17,368 bases of DNA from CAYOCE01 sp964402405. GTDB lineage: Bacteria; Pseudomonadota; Alphaproteobacteria; UBA7879. Made by a program: the position numbers and the translations under genes. The DNA lies in NCBI GenBank assembly GCA_964402405.1, contig CAYOCE010000028.1, positions 1 through 17,368 on the forward strand. Reading direction: 5' to 3'. The notes beneath the pieces are model-generated. The model worked only from the letters and a program-made list of their open reading frames with translations, was not told where the DNA came from and ran no database searches. Within the stretch, counting starts at the first letter, position 1; every line of letters starts with the position of its first letter. Shown here one piece after another: positions 8,577 through 16,853 of the stretch.

Positions 8577-10405
8577 TGCAAAAACCCATAAATGACTTTG
8601 GCGGTGGATTCATTAATCCCTGGCACTTTCATTAAATCATTTATCGTGGCGGTTTCAATTTCGCGGATGGATCCAAAGTGCATTAGCAGGTCCTTCTTGC
8701 GCTTGGGGCCGATGCTGGGGATTTGATCCAGCAAAGACTTTGTGGCCTTGGCCTCGCGGCCCTTGCGGTGGGCGCCGATGGCAAAGCTGTGGGCCTCATC
8801 CCGCAGGCGTTGTAGGTAATACAGGGTCGGTTGATCCTCATTCATCTGAAAAGATTTACCATCGGTTGTATGAAAAGTCTCCTCGCCTTTATTGCGGTTC
8901 GGACCTTTGCTGATGGCCACCATGGGGATATGGCTTAAGCCCAATGCCATCATGACATCCATGGCGACAGAGAGTTGCCCTTTCCCTCCATCCAATAAAA
9001 TTAAATCCGGCAGAATTTCCTTGATGGATCCCTCAAACCGTCGTCTTAGCACCAATCGCATCATCTCGTAATCATCCCCGCCGGTTGGGGGCATCAAGAA
9101 TTTGCGGTAGGCCTTTTTATCAAAGCCTTCTGGCGTTGCCACAATCATGGCCCCATAGGGGTTGGTGCCCTGCAGATGGCTATTGTCATAGACTTCCACA
9201 CGTTGAAGGGGCGTTGCTATATTAAAAGCCTTCTGCACATTTTCCAAAAACGCCTCATTGGATAAACGCTCCAGCATTTTGCGAATCAAGGCCCCTTTGG
9301 CATTTTCAGCGGCATGCTGCAGAATCTGGAATCGTTGGCCTTTCTGGGGAATATGAATCTTCACCTTGCGCCCAGACTTTAAGGACAACGCCTCCTGCAA
9401 CAACGATAAATCTTGCGGCGTGGTGCCCAAAATAATTTCCTGGGGAATCGGTTTACCCAAATAAAACTGGGCCAGAAATGCCCCCAGGATTTGTTCTGGG
9501 GAATCCTTGGGATCATGAATGGGAAAGTAGGATTTATTCCCATAATGACAGCCATGTCGAATGAAAATCACTTGGATACTGGCTTTGCCCCCCTCCATAT
9601 AAATGGCAAAAACATCCGCGCTAGTAATTCCCTCAAGGTTAATACCTTGAGTCGTTTCCACCTGTGTTAGCGCCCGAATTTGATCCCGAATCACAGCAGC
9701 TCGTTCATAGGATTTTTGCTCACTTGCCTCCTCCATTTCCTGTCGCAGATCTTGCTTTAGGCTGTTGGTTTTCCCTTCTAAAAAATTCTGGGCCTTCTGA
9801 ACGGATTTTAAATAGTCAGCCTCAGAAATTTTTTGAACACAGGGGGCTGTGCAGCGTTTGATATGGTATTGCAAGCAGGGCCGGCTACGTCCTGCAAATA
9901 CATGATCCGTGCACGTTCGCAGCTTAAAGACCTTGGTCAAAAATTCCAAGGTTTCATTCACGGCGACATTGGAGGCAAAGGGACCAAAATACTCTCCGGG
10001 TTGATTTTTCGTCCCCCGATGTTTCAGCAGTTGGGGGTAGGGGTGATCAGTGGTTAATAGAATATAGGGAAAGGATTTATCATCCCGCATGAGGATATTA
10101 AACCGAGGCTTCAGCTTTTTGATCAGCTCGGCCTCCAATAACAACGCTGCCGTTTCGGTTTCCGTCAGGATGAATTCCATATTGCGGGTTAACGAGACCA
10201 TACGGGCTAGACGCGTGGTCAATCGATTGGGCTGGGTATAGCTGGTCACTCGATTTTTTAGATTCTTGGCCTTCCCCACATACAACACTTGCGCATCCTG
10301 ATCCAGCATACGATAGACCCCTGGCGTCCCCGGCAGCGTTTTTGCATGCTCTTGAATCGCCAGAATCCCTAGATCTAAATTAGTATTTGAATGATGGTCT
10401 GTCAT
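8573..10405 (-). CDS. uvrC: UvrABC system protein C (excision nuclease subunit)
   Basis: Makes both incisions around bulky DNA lesions, recruited by UvrB, in nucleotide excision repair. The 610-residue length is normal. In order: the GIY-YIG nuclease domain (PGVYRMLDQ..., VLYVGKAKNLKNR, residues ~26-105); a four-cysteine set C165, C177, C185, C189, with the same spacing as the [4Fe-4S] ligands reported for E. coli UvrC; the UVR helical hairpin that binds UvrB (~213-248); the RNase H-like endonuclease with VEVYDNSHLQG (Asp407), LILLDGGKGQL (Asp472) and DEAHSFAIGAHR; and tandem helix-hairpin-helix motifs (IPSIGPKRKKDLL, VPGINESTAKVI) at the C-terminus. The start is ATG 10405, with no strong Shine-Dalgarno. 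The stop overlaps the convergent giant gene. It follows the yejA-like gene by 62 bases with no terminator seen, so it may be co-transcribed. Confidence 0.97.
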   Translation of the reverse strand: MTDHHSNTNLDLGILAIQEHAKTLPGTPGVYRMLDQDAQVLYVGKAKNLKNRVTSYTQPNRLTTRLARMVSLTRNMEFILTETETAALLLEAELIKKLKPRFNILMRDDKSFPYILLTTDHPYPQLLKHRGTKNQPGEYFGPFASNVAVNETLEFLTKVFKLRTCTDHVFAGRSRPCLQYHIKRCTAPCVQKISEADYLKSVQKAQNFLEGKTNSLKQDLRQEMEEASEQKSYERAAVIRDQIRALTQVETTQGINLEGITSADVFAIYMEGGKASIQVIFIRHGCHYGNKSYFPIHDPKDSPEQILGAFLAQFYLGKPIPQEIILGTTPQDLSLLQEALSLKSGRKVKIHIPQKGQRFQILQHAAENAKGALIRKMLERLSNEAFLENVQKAFNIATPLQRVEVYDNSHLQGTNPYGAMIVATPEGFDKKAYRKFLMPPTGGDDYEMMRLVLRRRFEGSIKEILPDLILLDGGKGQLSVAMDVMMALGLSHIPMVAISKGPNRNKGEETFHTTDGKSFQMNEDQPTLYYLQRLRDEAHSFAIGAHRKGREAKATKSLLDQIPSIGPKRKKDLLMHFGSIREIETATINDLMKVPGINESTAKVIYGFLH

Positions 10406-10467
10406 AAGGATTGTTTTACCAGAATTGGGAGAATTAGGTAACTGGTTTTATGAGGCTTGAAACCACC

Positions 10468-12180
10468 CTATTTCGCCCACCAGGAGATGAAATAAGACGT
10501 CATGCCGGGGTCTAATTTGGGATGATCGATGGTATTTTGATAGGCCACATATTCTTTTTTCAGATGGGCGAGGGGGAGGGTGTAATAGCCAGCTCTCAAA
10601 ATTTGGTCCAGGGTTTGGGCATGGATCATCAGTTTCTCATAGCTTTTAGCCTTTAAGATTTTTACAATCAGATCATCCACAACAGAATCCTTAATCCCAG
10701 GATAATTCTCAGATCCCATGGAATCCGCAGCCCCTGAGGACCAATAGGATAACAGCTCTCGTCCAGGAATTGTTTTTTGATGCCATGTATGAAAAATCAC
10801 ATCAAAGTTATGGCTTTGTTTTAAATAGTTGTACTGGGAGGGATTTAAAACATAAACAGATACATCAATCCCTAAAAGGCGTAAGTTCCGAGCCCAAGCT
10901 AACACCATTTTTTCATAATAGGGGGAGGGCAAAATAACATCGAATTCAAAGGGGGTTCCTTGATCATTCGTCAATATGCCCTCCACCATTTTCCAACCCG
11001 CTTTTTCCAATAATTGTTGGGCTTCTGTCAGGCGATCCCGTAGATCCCGAGGCCAATGGGCAGAGGTATCCTCATTTGCTGCAAAATCTGTGTTTTCAAA
11101 ATAACTATGGGTTCGGGAAAGGGATTGATGATAAAGTTTATCATTCAACCATTCAAAATCAAAGGCTAGGGACAAGGCCTGCCGTACGGAGGGATTCTGA
11201 AACAAAGGTTTACGCGTATTAAATACCAGCACATCAATGGGAACGGGGTGATGGTGGGTGAATTCCTCTCGCAGAATCGATCCCTCATGGACAGCCGGAA
11301 TATCAAAGCTGGTATGCCACCGTTTGGGATCTTCTTCTGTGTAGATGGTGATTTTCCCCTTTTTAAAGGCCTCAAACAACGCGGGTTGATTTCTGAAATA
11401 TTCCACATGAATCTCATCAAAGTTATACCGCCCTTTGTTTACAGGGAGATTTTCAGACCAGTGATGAGGAATCCGTTGATATACAATGGACCGACCGGGG
11501 ATAACGCTTATTATTTTGTAGGGGCCATTTCCCAGGGGGAAGTCTGTAGGGTTCTGGGCGTTGGCTTTGGACACAATAGGCATTTGCCCCAAAAACAAAA
11601 TGGATTCTTTGGTGGCATGTTTTTTATCAAAACTAAATTTGACTTTATGAGGTCCTATTTTCTCTGCTTTCAAAACGCCCTTATACAGCTGTTGTTGAAT
11701 AGGGGATCCCTGGGTCTGAAATAGATGAAGGGTGGCAACCACATCCTCAGGCGTGATAGGAGATCCATCATGCCAGGTGGCAGTGGGGCGCAAATTGAAG
11801 ATAGCCCAAGAATAATCCGGGGCAACCTCGATACTTTCTGCCAGCAGACCATATAGGGAAAAGGGTTCATCTGCTGACCGGCTCATCAAACGGGTAAAGA
11901 GGAAATTCAATCCATAAACGGGAATTCCTCGGCCCCCCATGGGATCAATTCGATCAAAGGTACCAACTCTGCCAATTTTAATGATTCCACCTTTAGGGGC
12001 ATTGGGATTTACATAGTCATAGTGGGTAAAACCGGCAGCGTATTTGGGAGAACCATAGCGAGAAATGCCATGTAGAGGGTTACTGTTTGCAAGGTTGGGA
12101 AAGCCGAAGACGAGGAAGATTACGAACCACCCCGACGAAAGTCGGGGTCCATACAGCGATTGCATTTTCGAGGCCTTCAT
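10468..12180 (-). CDS. YejA-like periplasmic oligopeptide-binding protein (SBP family 5)
   Basis: Predicted periplasmic solute-binding component of a peptide ABC importer. The mature part begins NPLHGISRYGSPKYAAGF and continues HYDYVNPNAPKGG and GTFDRIDPMGG, the signature of the YejA (peptide/microcin C-type) subgroup of SBP family 5. Later features typical of the family are WHDGSPITPEDV, PLGNGPYKI, VRQALSLAFDFEWLN and a Trp-rich C-terminus. No permease or ATPase genes adjoin, so the partner transporter must be encoded elsewhere or be absent. The frame is open up to ATG 12234, but I prefer ATG 12180 (or 12165), because the bases upstream belong to a repeat element. From there MKASKMQSLYGPRLSSGW leads into the hydrophobic core VIFLVFGFP and a c-region ending LANS. 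The n-region of the signal peptide is thus encoded by the repeat, which is unusual. Confidence 0.88.
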   Translation of the reverse strand: MKASKMQSLYGPRLSSGWFVIFLVFGFPNLANSNPLHGISRYGSPKYAAGFTHYDYVNPNAPKGGIIKIGRVGTFDRIDPMGGRGIPVYGLNFLFTRLMSRSADEPFSLYGLLAESIEVAPDYSWAIFNLRPTATWHDGSPITPEDVVATLHLFQTQGSPIQQQLYKGVLKAEKIGPHKVKFSFDKKHATKESILFLGQMPIVSKANAQNPTDFPLGNGPYKIISVIPGRSIVYQRIPHHWSENLPVNKGRYNFDEIHVEYFRNQPALFEAFKKGKITIYTEEDPKRWHTSFDIPAVHEGSILREEFTHHHPVPIDVLVFNTRKPLFQNPSVRQALSLAFDFEWLNDKLYHQSLSRTHSYFENTDFAANEDTSAHWPRDLRDRLTEAQQLLEKAGWKMVEGILTNDQGTPFEFDVILPSPYYEKMVLAWARNLRLLGIDVSVYVLNPSQYNYLKQSHNFDVIFHTWHQKTIPGRELLSYWSSGAADSMGSENYPGIKDSVVDDLIVKILKAKSYEKLMIHAQTLDQILRAGYYTLPLAHLKKEYVAYQNTIDHPKLDPGMTSYFISWWAK

Positions 12181-12222
12181 TGTGTTCCATGCACTTGGAC
12201 CCCGGCTTTCGCCGGGGTGGTT
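12125..12222. repeat. REPIN-like element: two inverted hairpins, 98 bp
   Basis: The left arm (12125-12152) contains CCCCGAC-GAAA-GTCGGGG. The right arm (12195-12222) contains CCCCGGC-TTTC-GCCGGGG. The outer sequences AACCACCCCG and CGGGGTGGTT are reverse complements, as are GGGGTCCA and TGGACCCC, so the two hairpins are themselves inverted copies about 43 bases apart. This is the architecture of REPINs, which are mobilised elsewhere by RAYT (TnpA_REP) transposases; none is in this window. It overlaps the 5' end of the yejA-like gene, ending 44 bases before the lptE stop. Only one copy is present here, so repetitiveness in the genome is inferred. Confidence 0.8.
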
Positions 12223-12265
12223 GGAAAAGGGCAAAATTTCATATTACACTCCTCAATCGGAGACA

Positions 12266-12766
12266 TCACCGCTTCACCGTCTCAAAATAACACGCCAACT
12301 GATTTTGAATTTGCATGGCGATTTGTTCTAAAGCCAGGGTTTCAGCAGTCTTCTTGGAAACGATGGTGGAGTAATCTGCCCCTGTCAAAACGTTATAGGC
12401 CCCTGTGGCAGTGGCTTTGGACGTAAAGAGGGTTTTATCATTCTTTATATCTTTAATGCTATAGGTAGCTGTAATAACCTTTTCCACGCGGCTAGCGGTG
12501 GCATCCCTTAACACCCCAATGTTTTGCCGTTGGGTTCTTAAGGTAACTTCCAAAGAATAGAGAGGTTTTTGAGGCGTGCCATTGGGCGTCAGCAACGTCA
12601 AAAGGCGATTACGCAAGATTTGTCCCTTGCGATTGCTAATCATCTCTACCTTAATATTTTCTAAATTTTGGGAGGCAAATTCATCCGATTTCCCGTAAAG
12701 AGAATGGAACCCACACCCCCCCAGGGTTGTTAATAGACAAAGTAATACAAGCGCTCTATATAACAA
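12266..12766 (-). CDS. lptE: LPS-assembly lipoprotein LptE
   Basis: Outer-membrane lipoprotein that plugs and assembles the LptD translocon, delivering lipopolysaccharide to the cell surface. The 166-residue product has a lipoprotein signal peptide with lipobox LGGC (Cys18), followed by GFHSLYG, the characteristic GF-PLYG-type start of mature LptE/RlpB. It also has family-typical segments such as NRLLTLL, and TATYSIKD followed by a set of conserved Ala/Thr positions. The start is TTG 12766: the frame meets a stop (TGA) two codons upstream, and AAGGTGG gives a well-spaced Shine-Dalgarno. It overlaps the 3' end of leuS by 11 bases, consistent with translational coupling. In many alphaproteobacteria holA follows lptE; here the next gene is the yejA-like one. 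Confidence 0.92.
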   Translation of the reverse strand: MLYRALVLLCLLTTLGGCGFHSLYGKSDEFASQNLENIKVEMISNRKGQILRNRLLTLLTPNGTPQKPLYSLEVTLRTQRQNIGVLRDATASRVEKVITATYSIKDIKNDKTLFTSKATATGAYNVLTGADYSTIVSKKTAETLALEQIAMQIQNQLACYFETVKR

Positions 12767-15308
12767 TGTTCACCACCTTCTTCGGAACAATAATAATTTT
12801 ACGGGCAGGTTTGCCTTCCATAGCTCGCTGAACATTATCCTGGGACAGGGCCAATTTTTCAACCTCTGAATCCCCAAGATTTGCCTCAACCGTCATTGTT
12901 GCGCGCAACTTACCATTCACCTGAATCGCAAATGTCACCTGATCATCCACAATCATATTTGGATCATACGTGGGCCACGGGGCATTTGCAATAAGACCTT
13001 CTCTCCCTAGCATTGACCAGATTTCTTCGGCCAGATGGGGCGTCATAGGAGCCAGCAATTTCAGTAGCTGTAAAATACCATATCGCAGAACGTTTCCATT
13101 TTCAGGGTTTTTAGAATCAAGCTCCATCAACGCATTGGAAAGCTCGCGCATGCGGGCAATGGCCTTATTAAAATGAAACACTTCATAATCTTCGGTGACC
13201 AATGCCACCGTCTTATGAATCAATTTATAAACTACTAATAACTCAGGATCCGTGGGGATTGTTGGAGCAGATCCCTTTGGCAAATGGGGAATTGCGTCCT
13301 TCACAAATTGAAACAGCCGATTGATATATCGGGCAGTTCCATTCAGTCCCGCATCACTCCATTCGAAATCCTTTTCAGGGGGGCTGTCGGACAGAATGAA
13401 CAACCGCGCCGTATCCGCACCATATTCCTGAATAATATGGGTTGGATCCACCACATTATTTTTGGACTTACTCATTTTTTCCGAGGCCCCAATTTTCACC
13501 GGCGCTCCATCGGATAGTTTATGAGCCTTACCTTTTTCAATTCTCACATCTTCAGGATAGATCCAATCGCCATTTTGATCCCGGTAGGTTTCATGGCACA
13601 CCATCCCTTGAGTTAACAAACTTGAGAATGGTTCTTCAAAATTTAAGTAGCCGCATTTTTTGAGGGCGCGGGTGAAAAACCGAGCGTAGAGCAAATGCAT
13701 TACCGCATGCTCAACCCCGCCAATATATTGATCCACCGGCATCCAATAATCCACCGCCTTTTTATCAAAAGGATTCGCAGAATTAGGCGAACAATATCGT
13801 AGAAAATACCAGGAGGAATCAAAGAATGTATCCAAGGTATCCGTTTCGCGCTCAGCAGGCTTGCCACACTTAGGACACGTTGTATGTTTCCAAGTGGGAT
13901 GATTCGCCAAAGGATTTCCAGGAGATTTAAAATCCACATCATCTGGCAGTATCACAGGCAAATCATTAGCAGGCACCACGCTGCAATCCTTACAATGAAC
14001 CATGGGGATAGGGCATCCCCAATACCGTTGACGTGACACGCCCCAATCCTTCAATTTGTAAACGATTGTGCCTTCGCCATTTCCTTGGGATTCCAATTTT
14101 TGAACAGCGGCTTTTTTAGCAGCCTCTACTGTTAATCCATCTAGGAATCCAGAGTTAATTAAAACCCCATCTCCCATATGAGCCTCGGTCGAAATATCGG
14201 GAATTTCACCTGAGGGAGTTGCTACAACGGGGATAATCGCCAAGTTATATTTTTTAGCGAGTTCATGATCTCGTTCATCATGACCTGGACATCCATAGAT
14301 AGCCCCGGTGCCATAATCCATGAGGACATAGTTAGCCGCCAAGACAGGCATCCATTTGCCCGGAATAAAGGGATGTTCCGCCTGGAATGGCAAGACAATG
14401 CCTTTCTTTTCCGTGGTTTCTAAGGCCTTTTGGCTAGTCCCCAAGGCCTGGAATTCTTTAATAAAAGCCTGCAGTTCTGGAGAGTTTTTAGCAGCCTCCA
14501 TCGCCAACGGATGATCTGGAGAGATGGCACAAAAGGTCGCGCCAAACAGGGCATCGGGTCTCGCGGTAAATACTCGGAAACTTTCAGCTGTTTGGGAACC
14601 CTTCACTTTAAAATTAACATACGCTCCCTCGGATTTCCCAATCCAATTACGCTGCATGGTTAGAACCTTTTCAGGCCAATTTTTTAAGGTATCCAGCCCC
14701 TGCAATAAATCCTCAGCAAAGTCAGTAATTTTTAAGAACCATTGGGACAGAAGCTTCTTTTCAACAGGCGCCCCTGACCGCCAACCTTTGCCATCCACCA
14801 CCTGTTCATTGGCGAGCACTGTGTTTTCAACGGGATCCCAATTGACCCAAGACTCCTTGCGATACACAAGACCCCGGCTATAGAAATCTAAAAATAGTTT
14901 CTGGGCCTGACCATAGTAATCCAGATCGCATGTGGAAAGCTCGCGATTCCAGTCATAGGAAAAACCCAGAGTTTTCAACTGGGCCTTCATGGTGGCAATA
15001 TTTTCCTTGGTCCATTTTAGGGGCGCAATACCGCCTTTGATGGCAGCATTTTCCGCAGGCAATCCAAAGGAATCCCATCCCATGGGGTGCAATACATTAA
15101 ACCCCAAGGCTTTCTTTTGCCGCGCTACTGCATCGCCTAGGGCATAGTTCCTCACATGTCCCATATGCAACCGTCCAGAGGGGTAGGGGAGCATCTCGAG
15201 AGCATAGTACTTTGGTTTTTCAGAATCGTGGCTTACGTCAAAAGATTTAGCGTCATTCCAAGCCTTCTGCCATTTGGATTCAATTAGTTTTGCGTTATAG
15301 CGTTCCAT
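12756..15308 (-). CDS. leuS: Leucyl-tRNA synthetase
   Basis: Class I synthetase that charges tRNA-Leu in the cytoplasm and hydrolyses mischarged tRNA. The 850-residue length is typical of bacterial LeuRS. Visible are the HIGH-type motif as HMGH (residues 48-51, in PYPSGRLHMGHVRNY), the CP1 editing domain (~225-415, with FTARPDALFGAT and DYGTGAIYGCPGHDERD, including the editing-site aspartate), a zinc-finger-like Cys set (CKDC 439-442 and CPKC 478-481), the KMSKS loop (611-615, in SEKMSKSKNNVVDP), the anticodon-binding helical bundle, and a C-terminal domain ending in a basic KKVVNIVI. It starts at ATG 15308, 12 bases after the DUF3576 stop, and overlaps lptE, so the three genes look like one operon. 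Confidence 0.98.
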   Translation of the reverse strand: MERYNAKLIESKWQKAWNDAKSFDVSHDSEKPKYYALEMLPYPSGRLHMGHVRNYALGDAVARQKKALGFNVLHPMGWDSFGLPAENAAIKGGIAPLKWTKENIATMKAQLKTLGFSYDWNRELSTCDLDYYGQAQKLFLDFYSRGLVYRKESWVNWDPVENTVLANEQVVDGKGWRSGAPVEKKLLSQWFLKITDFAEDLLQGLDTLKNWPEKVLTMQRNWIGKSEGAYVNFKVKGSQTAESFRVFTARPDALFGATFCAISPDHPLAMEAAKNSPELQAFIKEFQALGTSQKALETTEKKGIVLPFQAEHPFIPGKWMPVLAANYVLMDYGTGAIYGCPGHDERDHELAKKYNLAIIPVVATPSGEIPDISTEAHMGDGVLINSGFLDGLTVEAAKKAAVQKLESQGNGEGTIVYKLKDWGVSRQRYWGCPIPMVHCKDCSVVPANDLPVILPDDVDFKSPGNPLANHPTWKHTTCPKCGKPAERETDTLDTFFDSSWYFLRYCSPNSANPFDKKAVDYWMPVDQYIGGVEHAVMHLLYARFFTRALKKCGYLNFEEPFSSLLTQGMVCHETYRDQNGDWIYPEDVRIEKGKAHKLSDGAPVKIGASEKMSKSKNNVVDPTHIIQEYGADTARLFILSDSPPEKDFEWSDAGLNGTARYINRLFQFVKDAIPHLPKGSAPTIPTDPELLVVYKLIHKTVALVTEDYEVFHFNKAIARMRELSNALMELDSKNPENGNVLRYGILQLLKLLAPMTPHLAEEIWSMLGREGLIANAPWPTYDPNMIVDDQVTFAIQVNGKLRATMTVEANLGDSEVEKLALSQDNVQRAMEGKPARKIIIVPKKVVNIVI

Positions 15309-15320
15309 GTAAGGCTTTTC

Positions 15321-15869
15321 CTATTTTGCTTTGGATTGAACGCGCATTTCCCGTGCCCGGCTGAGAATGCTTTCTTCGAGGGCATCCACGGTCTCAGGAC
15401 TAACATCAACGCTGGCCCAATTCTTTTTAGCTTCATCATATTTTTCGTGGAAAATACTAACCTTCAAGGCATCTGCTCGTAATTGACGATCCAAAATGAT
15501 CACATTGACCTTCAGGCGTTCATTCGGCGTTTGGGGCGATGTGTACCAGTCTGTAACAACCACGCCTCCAAAGGGCTCTACAGTCTTTAGGGGCATGAAA
15601 GAAAGGGTTTCCAGGGTGGCATGCCATAAATAAGTATTAACCCCAATTCCATATTCGGAAGGCTCATCTTTCTTTTTGCCGCCTGAGGTAAACGTCAAGG
15701 CATTATCCCCAAATACCCGACCTGGATGATCATATTCTTTTTTCTGATCCGTTGTCATGGCAGGCCGCACGTGGGGCCTGAAACCACTTTTCTCGCCTTC
15801 CCCAGCACATCCTGCCAGGAGGGATAAAATGAAGACATTCGTAAGATGCTTAATGTATTTTTGGGTCAT
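15321..15869 (-). CDS. DUF3576 family lipoprotein
   Basis: Conserved alphaproteobacterial envelope protein of unknown function. The 182 residues begin with a lipoprotein signal peptide whose lipobox LLAGC puts the lipidated Cys at residue 21. The DUF3576 core is plain: GIGVNTYLWHATLETLSFMP (~73-92), PFGGVVVTDWYTSP, NERLKVNVIILDRQLRADAL, and a C-terminal helix ALEESILSRAREMR. Position immediately upstream of leuS, as here, is common in alphaproteobacteria and supports the identification. AGGA about 10 bases before ATG 15869 can serve as Shine-Dalgarno. It is the first gene of the DUF3576-leuS-lptE unit, separated from the gene upstream by a terminator. A role in outer-membrane or envelope maintenance is plausible only by association with lptE. 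Confidence 0.92.
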   Translation of the reverse strand: MTQKYIKHLTNVFILSLLAGCAGEGEKSGFRPHVRPAMTTDQKKEYDHPGRVFGDNALTFTSGGKKKDEPSEYGIGVNTYLWHATLETLSFMPLKTVEPFGGVVVTDWYTSPQTPNERLKVNVIILDRQLRADALKVSIFHEKYDEAKKNWASVDVSPETVDALEESILSRAREMRVQSKAK

Positions 15870-16015
15870 CCATAAAAATCCTATAGTTGGAAGATATAAT
15901 CAATACGCCAAGTTTTATCAGAGCTGTCTGCAGGATGCAAGGGGCGTGTATACATCTATCTCGAATCAGCAATACCCCTATTTATACCCAAATATATCCA
16001 AATCAAAAAAGGCAC

Positions 16016-16046
16016 AAAAAAAGGAGGCACTTAGCCCCCCTTTTTT
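16016..16046 (-). terminator. Intrinsic terminator after the LRR-like gene
   Basis: A7-GGAGGC (16016-16028), loop, GCCCCCC-T6 (16034-16046). The stem carries one bulge or mismatch and is flanked by A and T tracts. Read on the minus strand it ends in seven T and lies about 25 bases after the LRR-like stop. It could also work in the plus direction, but no plus-strand gene ends here. Confidence 0.8.
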
Positions 16047-16071
16047 AATAGAACTTAGTAGATTTATTGAC

Positions 16072-16785
16072 TTATAAGCCTATTACGTCCAGGCGCCTGT
16101 CTGGATGGGCAGTCCTAAATGCCTCTACTATATCTCTTGCTCTATCCTCAAAAGTATGTCTTGTAATATCCAAAAAGGTCAATCGGGGAAAGTTCTCAAG
16201 AACAATTTCTAATCCTGACCTCGCACTGCCATCTGTCTTAGAAAAAGGAAATCCTGCTAGGATGCCTCCAGCCTCTAAGGCTCCTTCTGGAAGAGTCAAC
16301 TTCCCAGCTTCCACATTAAACCCCATGTCTAATACCCAGTTTTTTTTCAAAACTAGATTTGTAAGAGAAGGTACAGTCTTACTTAACAAAGCAAGATATT
16401 GGGGCTCTACATTATCATCATAAAAAGACAAATGTGTTAGATTATCAAACTCAGAAAGCGCTTGGATGGTCCTATGACTGCTATGCTCTATCCCACTTAT
16501 ACCAACGATACTGGCAACTTGTTTAGCCCCTTTAAAAGTTTCCATTAGGATGCGTTCATAAGGGGAAGGGCCATATTGAAGCGTCTCTGACGTTCTATTA
16601 ATATTTTGATCAATATTAAATTCTATATTAGAAATAGAGTGTTCCTGGCAATATTCTTTAACCTGTTGTGAAAGGGGATGCCAAAATGTATTGCTGTTAT
16701 CTGGTTGATCTCTGTTGAAATGGACATTAACCACACATGTGGAGAGTTCTCCATCAAGTCTAGTTTCAAAATCCGTAGTAAACAT
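16072..16785 (-). CDS. Leucine-rich-repeat-like protein, probably a frameshifted exported protein
   Basis: Not a recognised named protein. The 237 residues contain at least three LRR-like units in the C-terminal half: LSEFDNLTHLSFYDDNV (~110-126), VPSLTNLVLKKNWVLDMGF (~138-156) and ENFPRLTFLDITRHTFED (~197-214). Spacing and the helical stretches between them recall ribonuclease-inhibitor-type repeats. The N-terminal ~100 residues are unassigned. ATG 16785 is the only in-frame ATG before the conserved body, but it has a poor Shine-Dalgarno (AGGG only two bases away). In the same frame the sequence is open further upstream and would read LIVNHSTRA just before Met1. A strong start with a signal-peptide beginning lies at 16853 in another frame. 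The intact gene was probably ~260 residues and exported. The gene is preceded by its own promoter and followed by a terminator. Confidence 0.65.
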   Translation of the reverse strand: MFTTDFETRLDGELSTCVVNVHFNRDQPDNSNTFWHPLSQQVKEYCQEHSISNIEFNIDQNINRTSETLQYGPSPYERILMETFKGAKQVASIVGISGIEHSSHRTIQALSEFDNLTHLSFYDDNVEPQYLALLSKTVPSLTNLVLKKNWVLDMGFNVEAGKLTLPEGALEAGGILAGFPFSKTDGSARSGLEIVLENFPRLTFLDITRHTFEDRARDIVEAFRTAHPDRRLDVIGL

Positions 16786-16808
16786 TGCCCTAGTTGAATG
16801 GTTAACAA

Positions 16809-16853
16809 TTAACCCATTACAGTTGTTAGTAGTATGCGTTTGATCTTTTTCAT
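16809..16853 (-). pseudogene. Severed signal-peptide start of the LRR-like gene
   Basis: A well-placed AAGGAG (16861-16866) precedes ATG 16853, which reads MKKIKRILLTTVMG and then stops at TAA (16809-16811). Basic MKKIKR plus a hydrophobic run is a classic signal-peptide start. If the GGG at 16813-16815 were GGGG, the reading would continue VMG-LIV-NHSTRA into the LRR-like frame, completing the hydrophobic core and giving a plausible cleavage site after TRA. One missing G therefore explains both fragments. A sequencing error in the G run, a true mutation, or phase variation are all possible. Confidence 0.65.

Noticed and set aside
12181..12234. ATG 12234 as the start of the yejA-like gene.
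   Set aside because: The first 18 codons are repeat-encoded, add nothing to the signal peptide and push the hydrophobic core too far from the N-terminus.
12160..12426. Overlapping plus-strand ORFs across the repeat element with TWTPAFAGV-like sequence.
   Set aside because: They are translations of the palindromic repeat and of antisense lptE, not genes.
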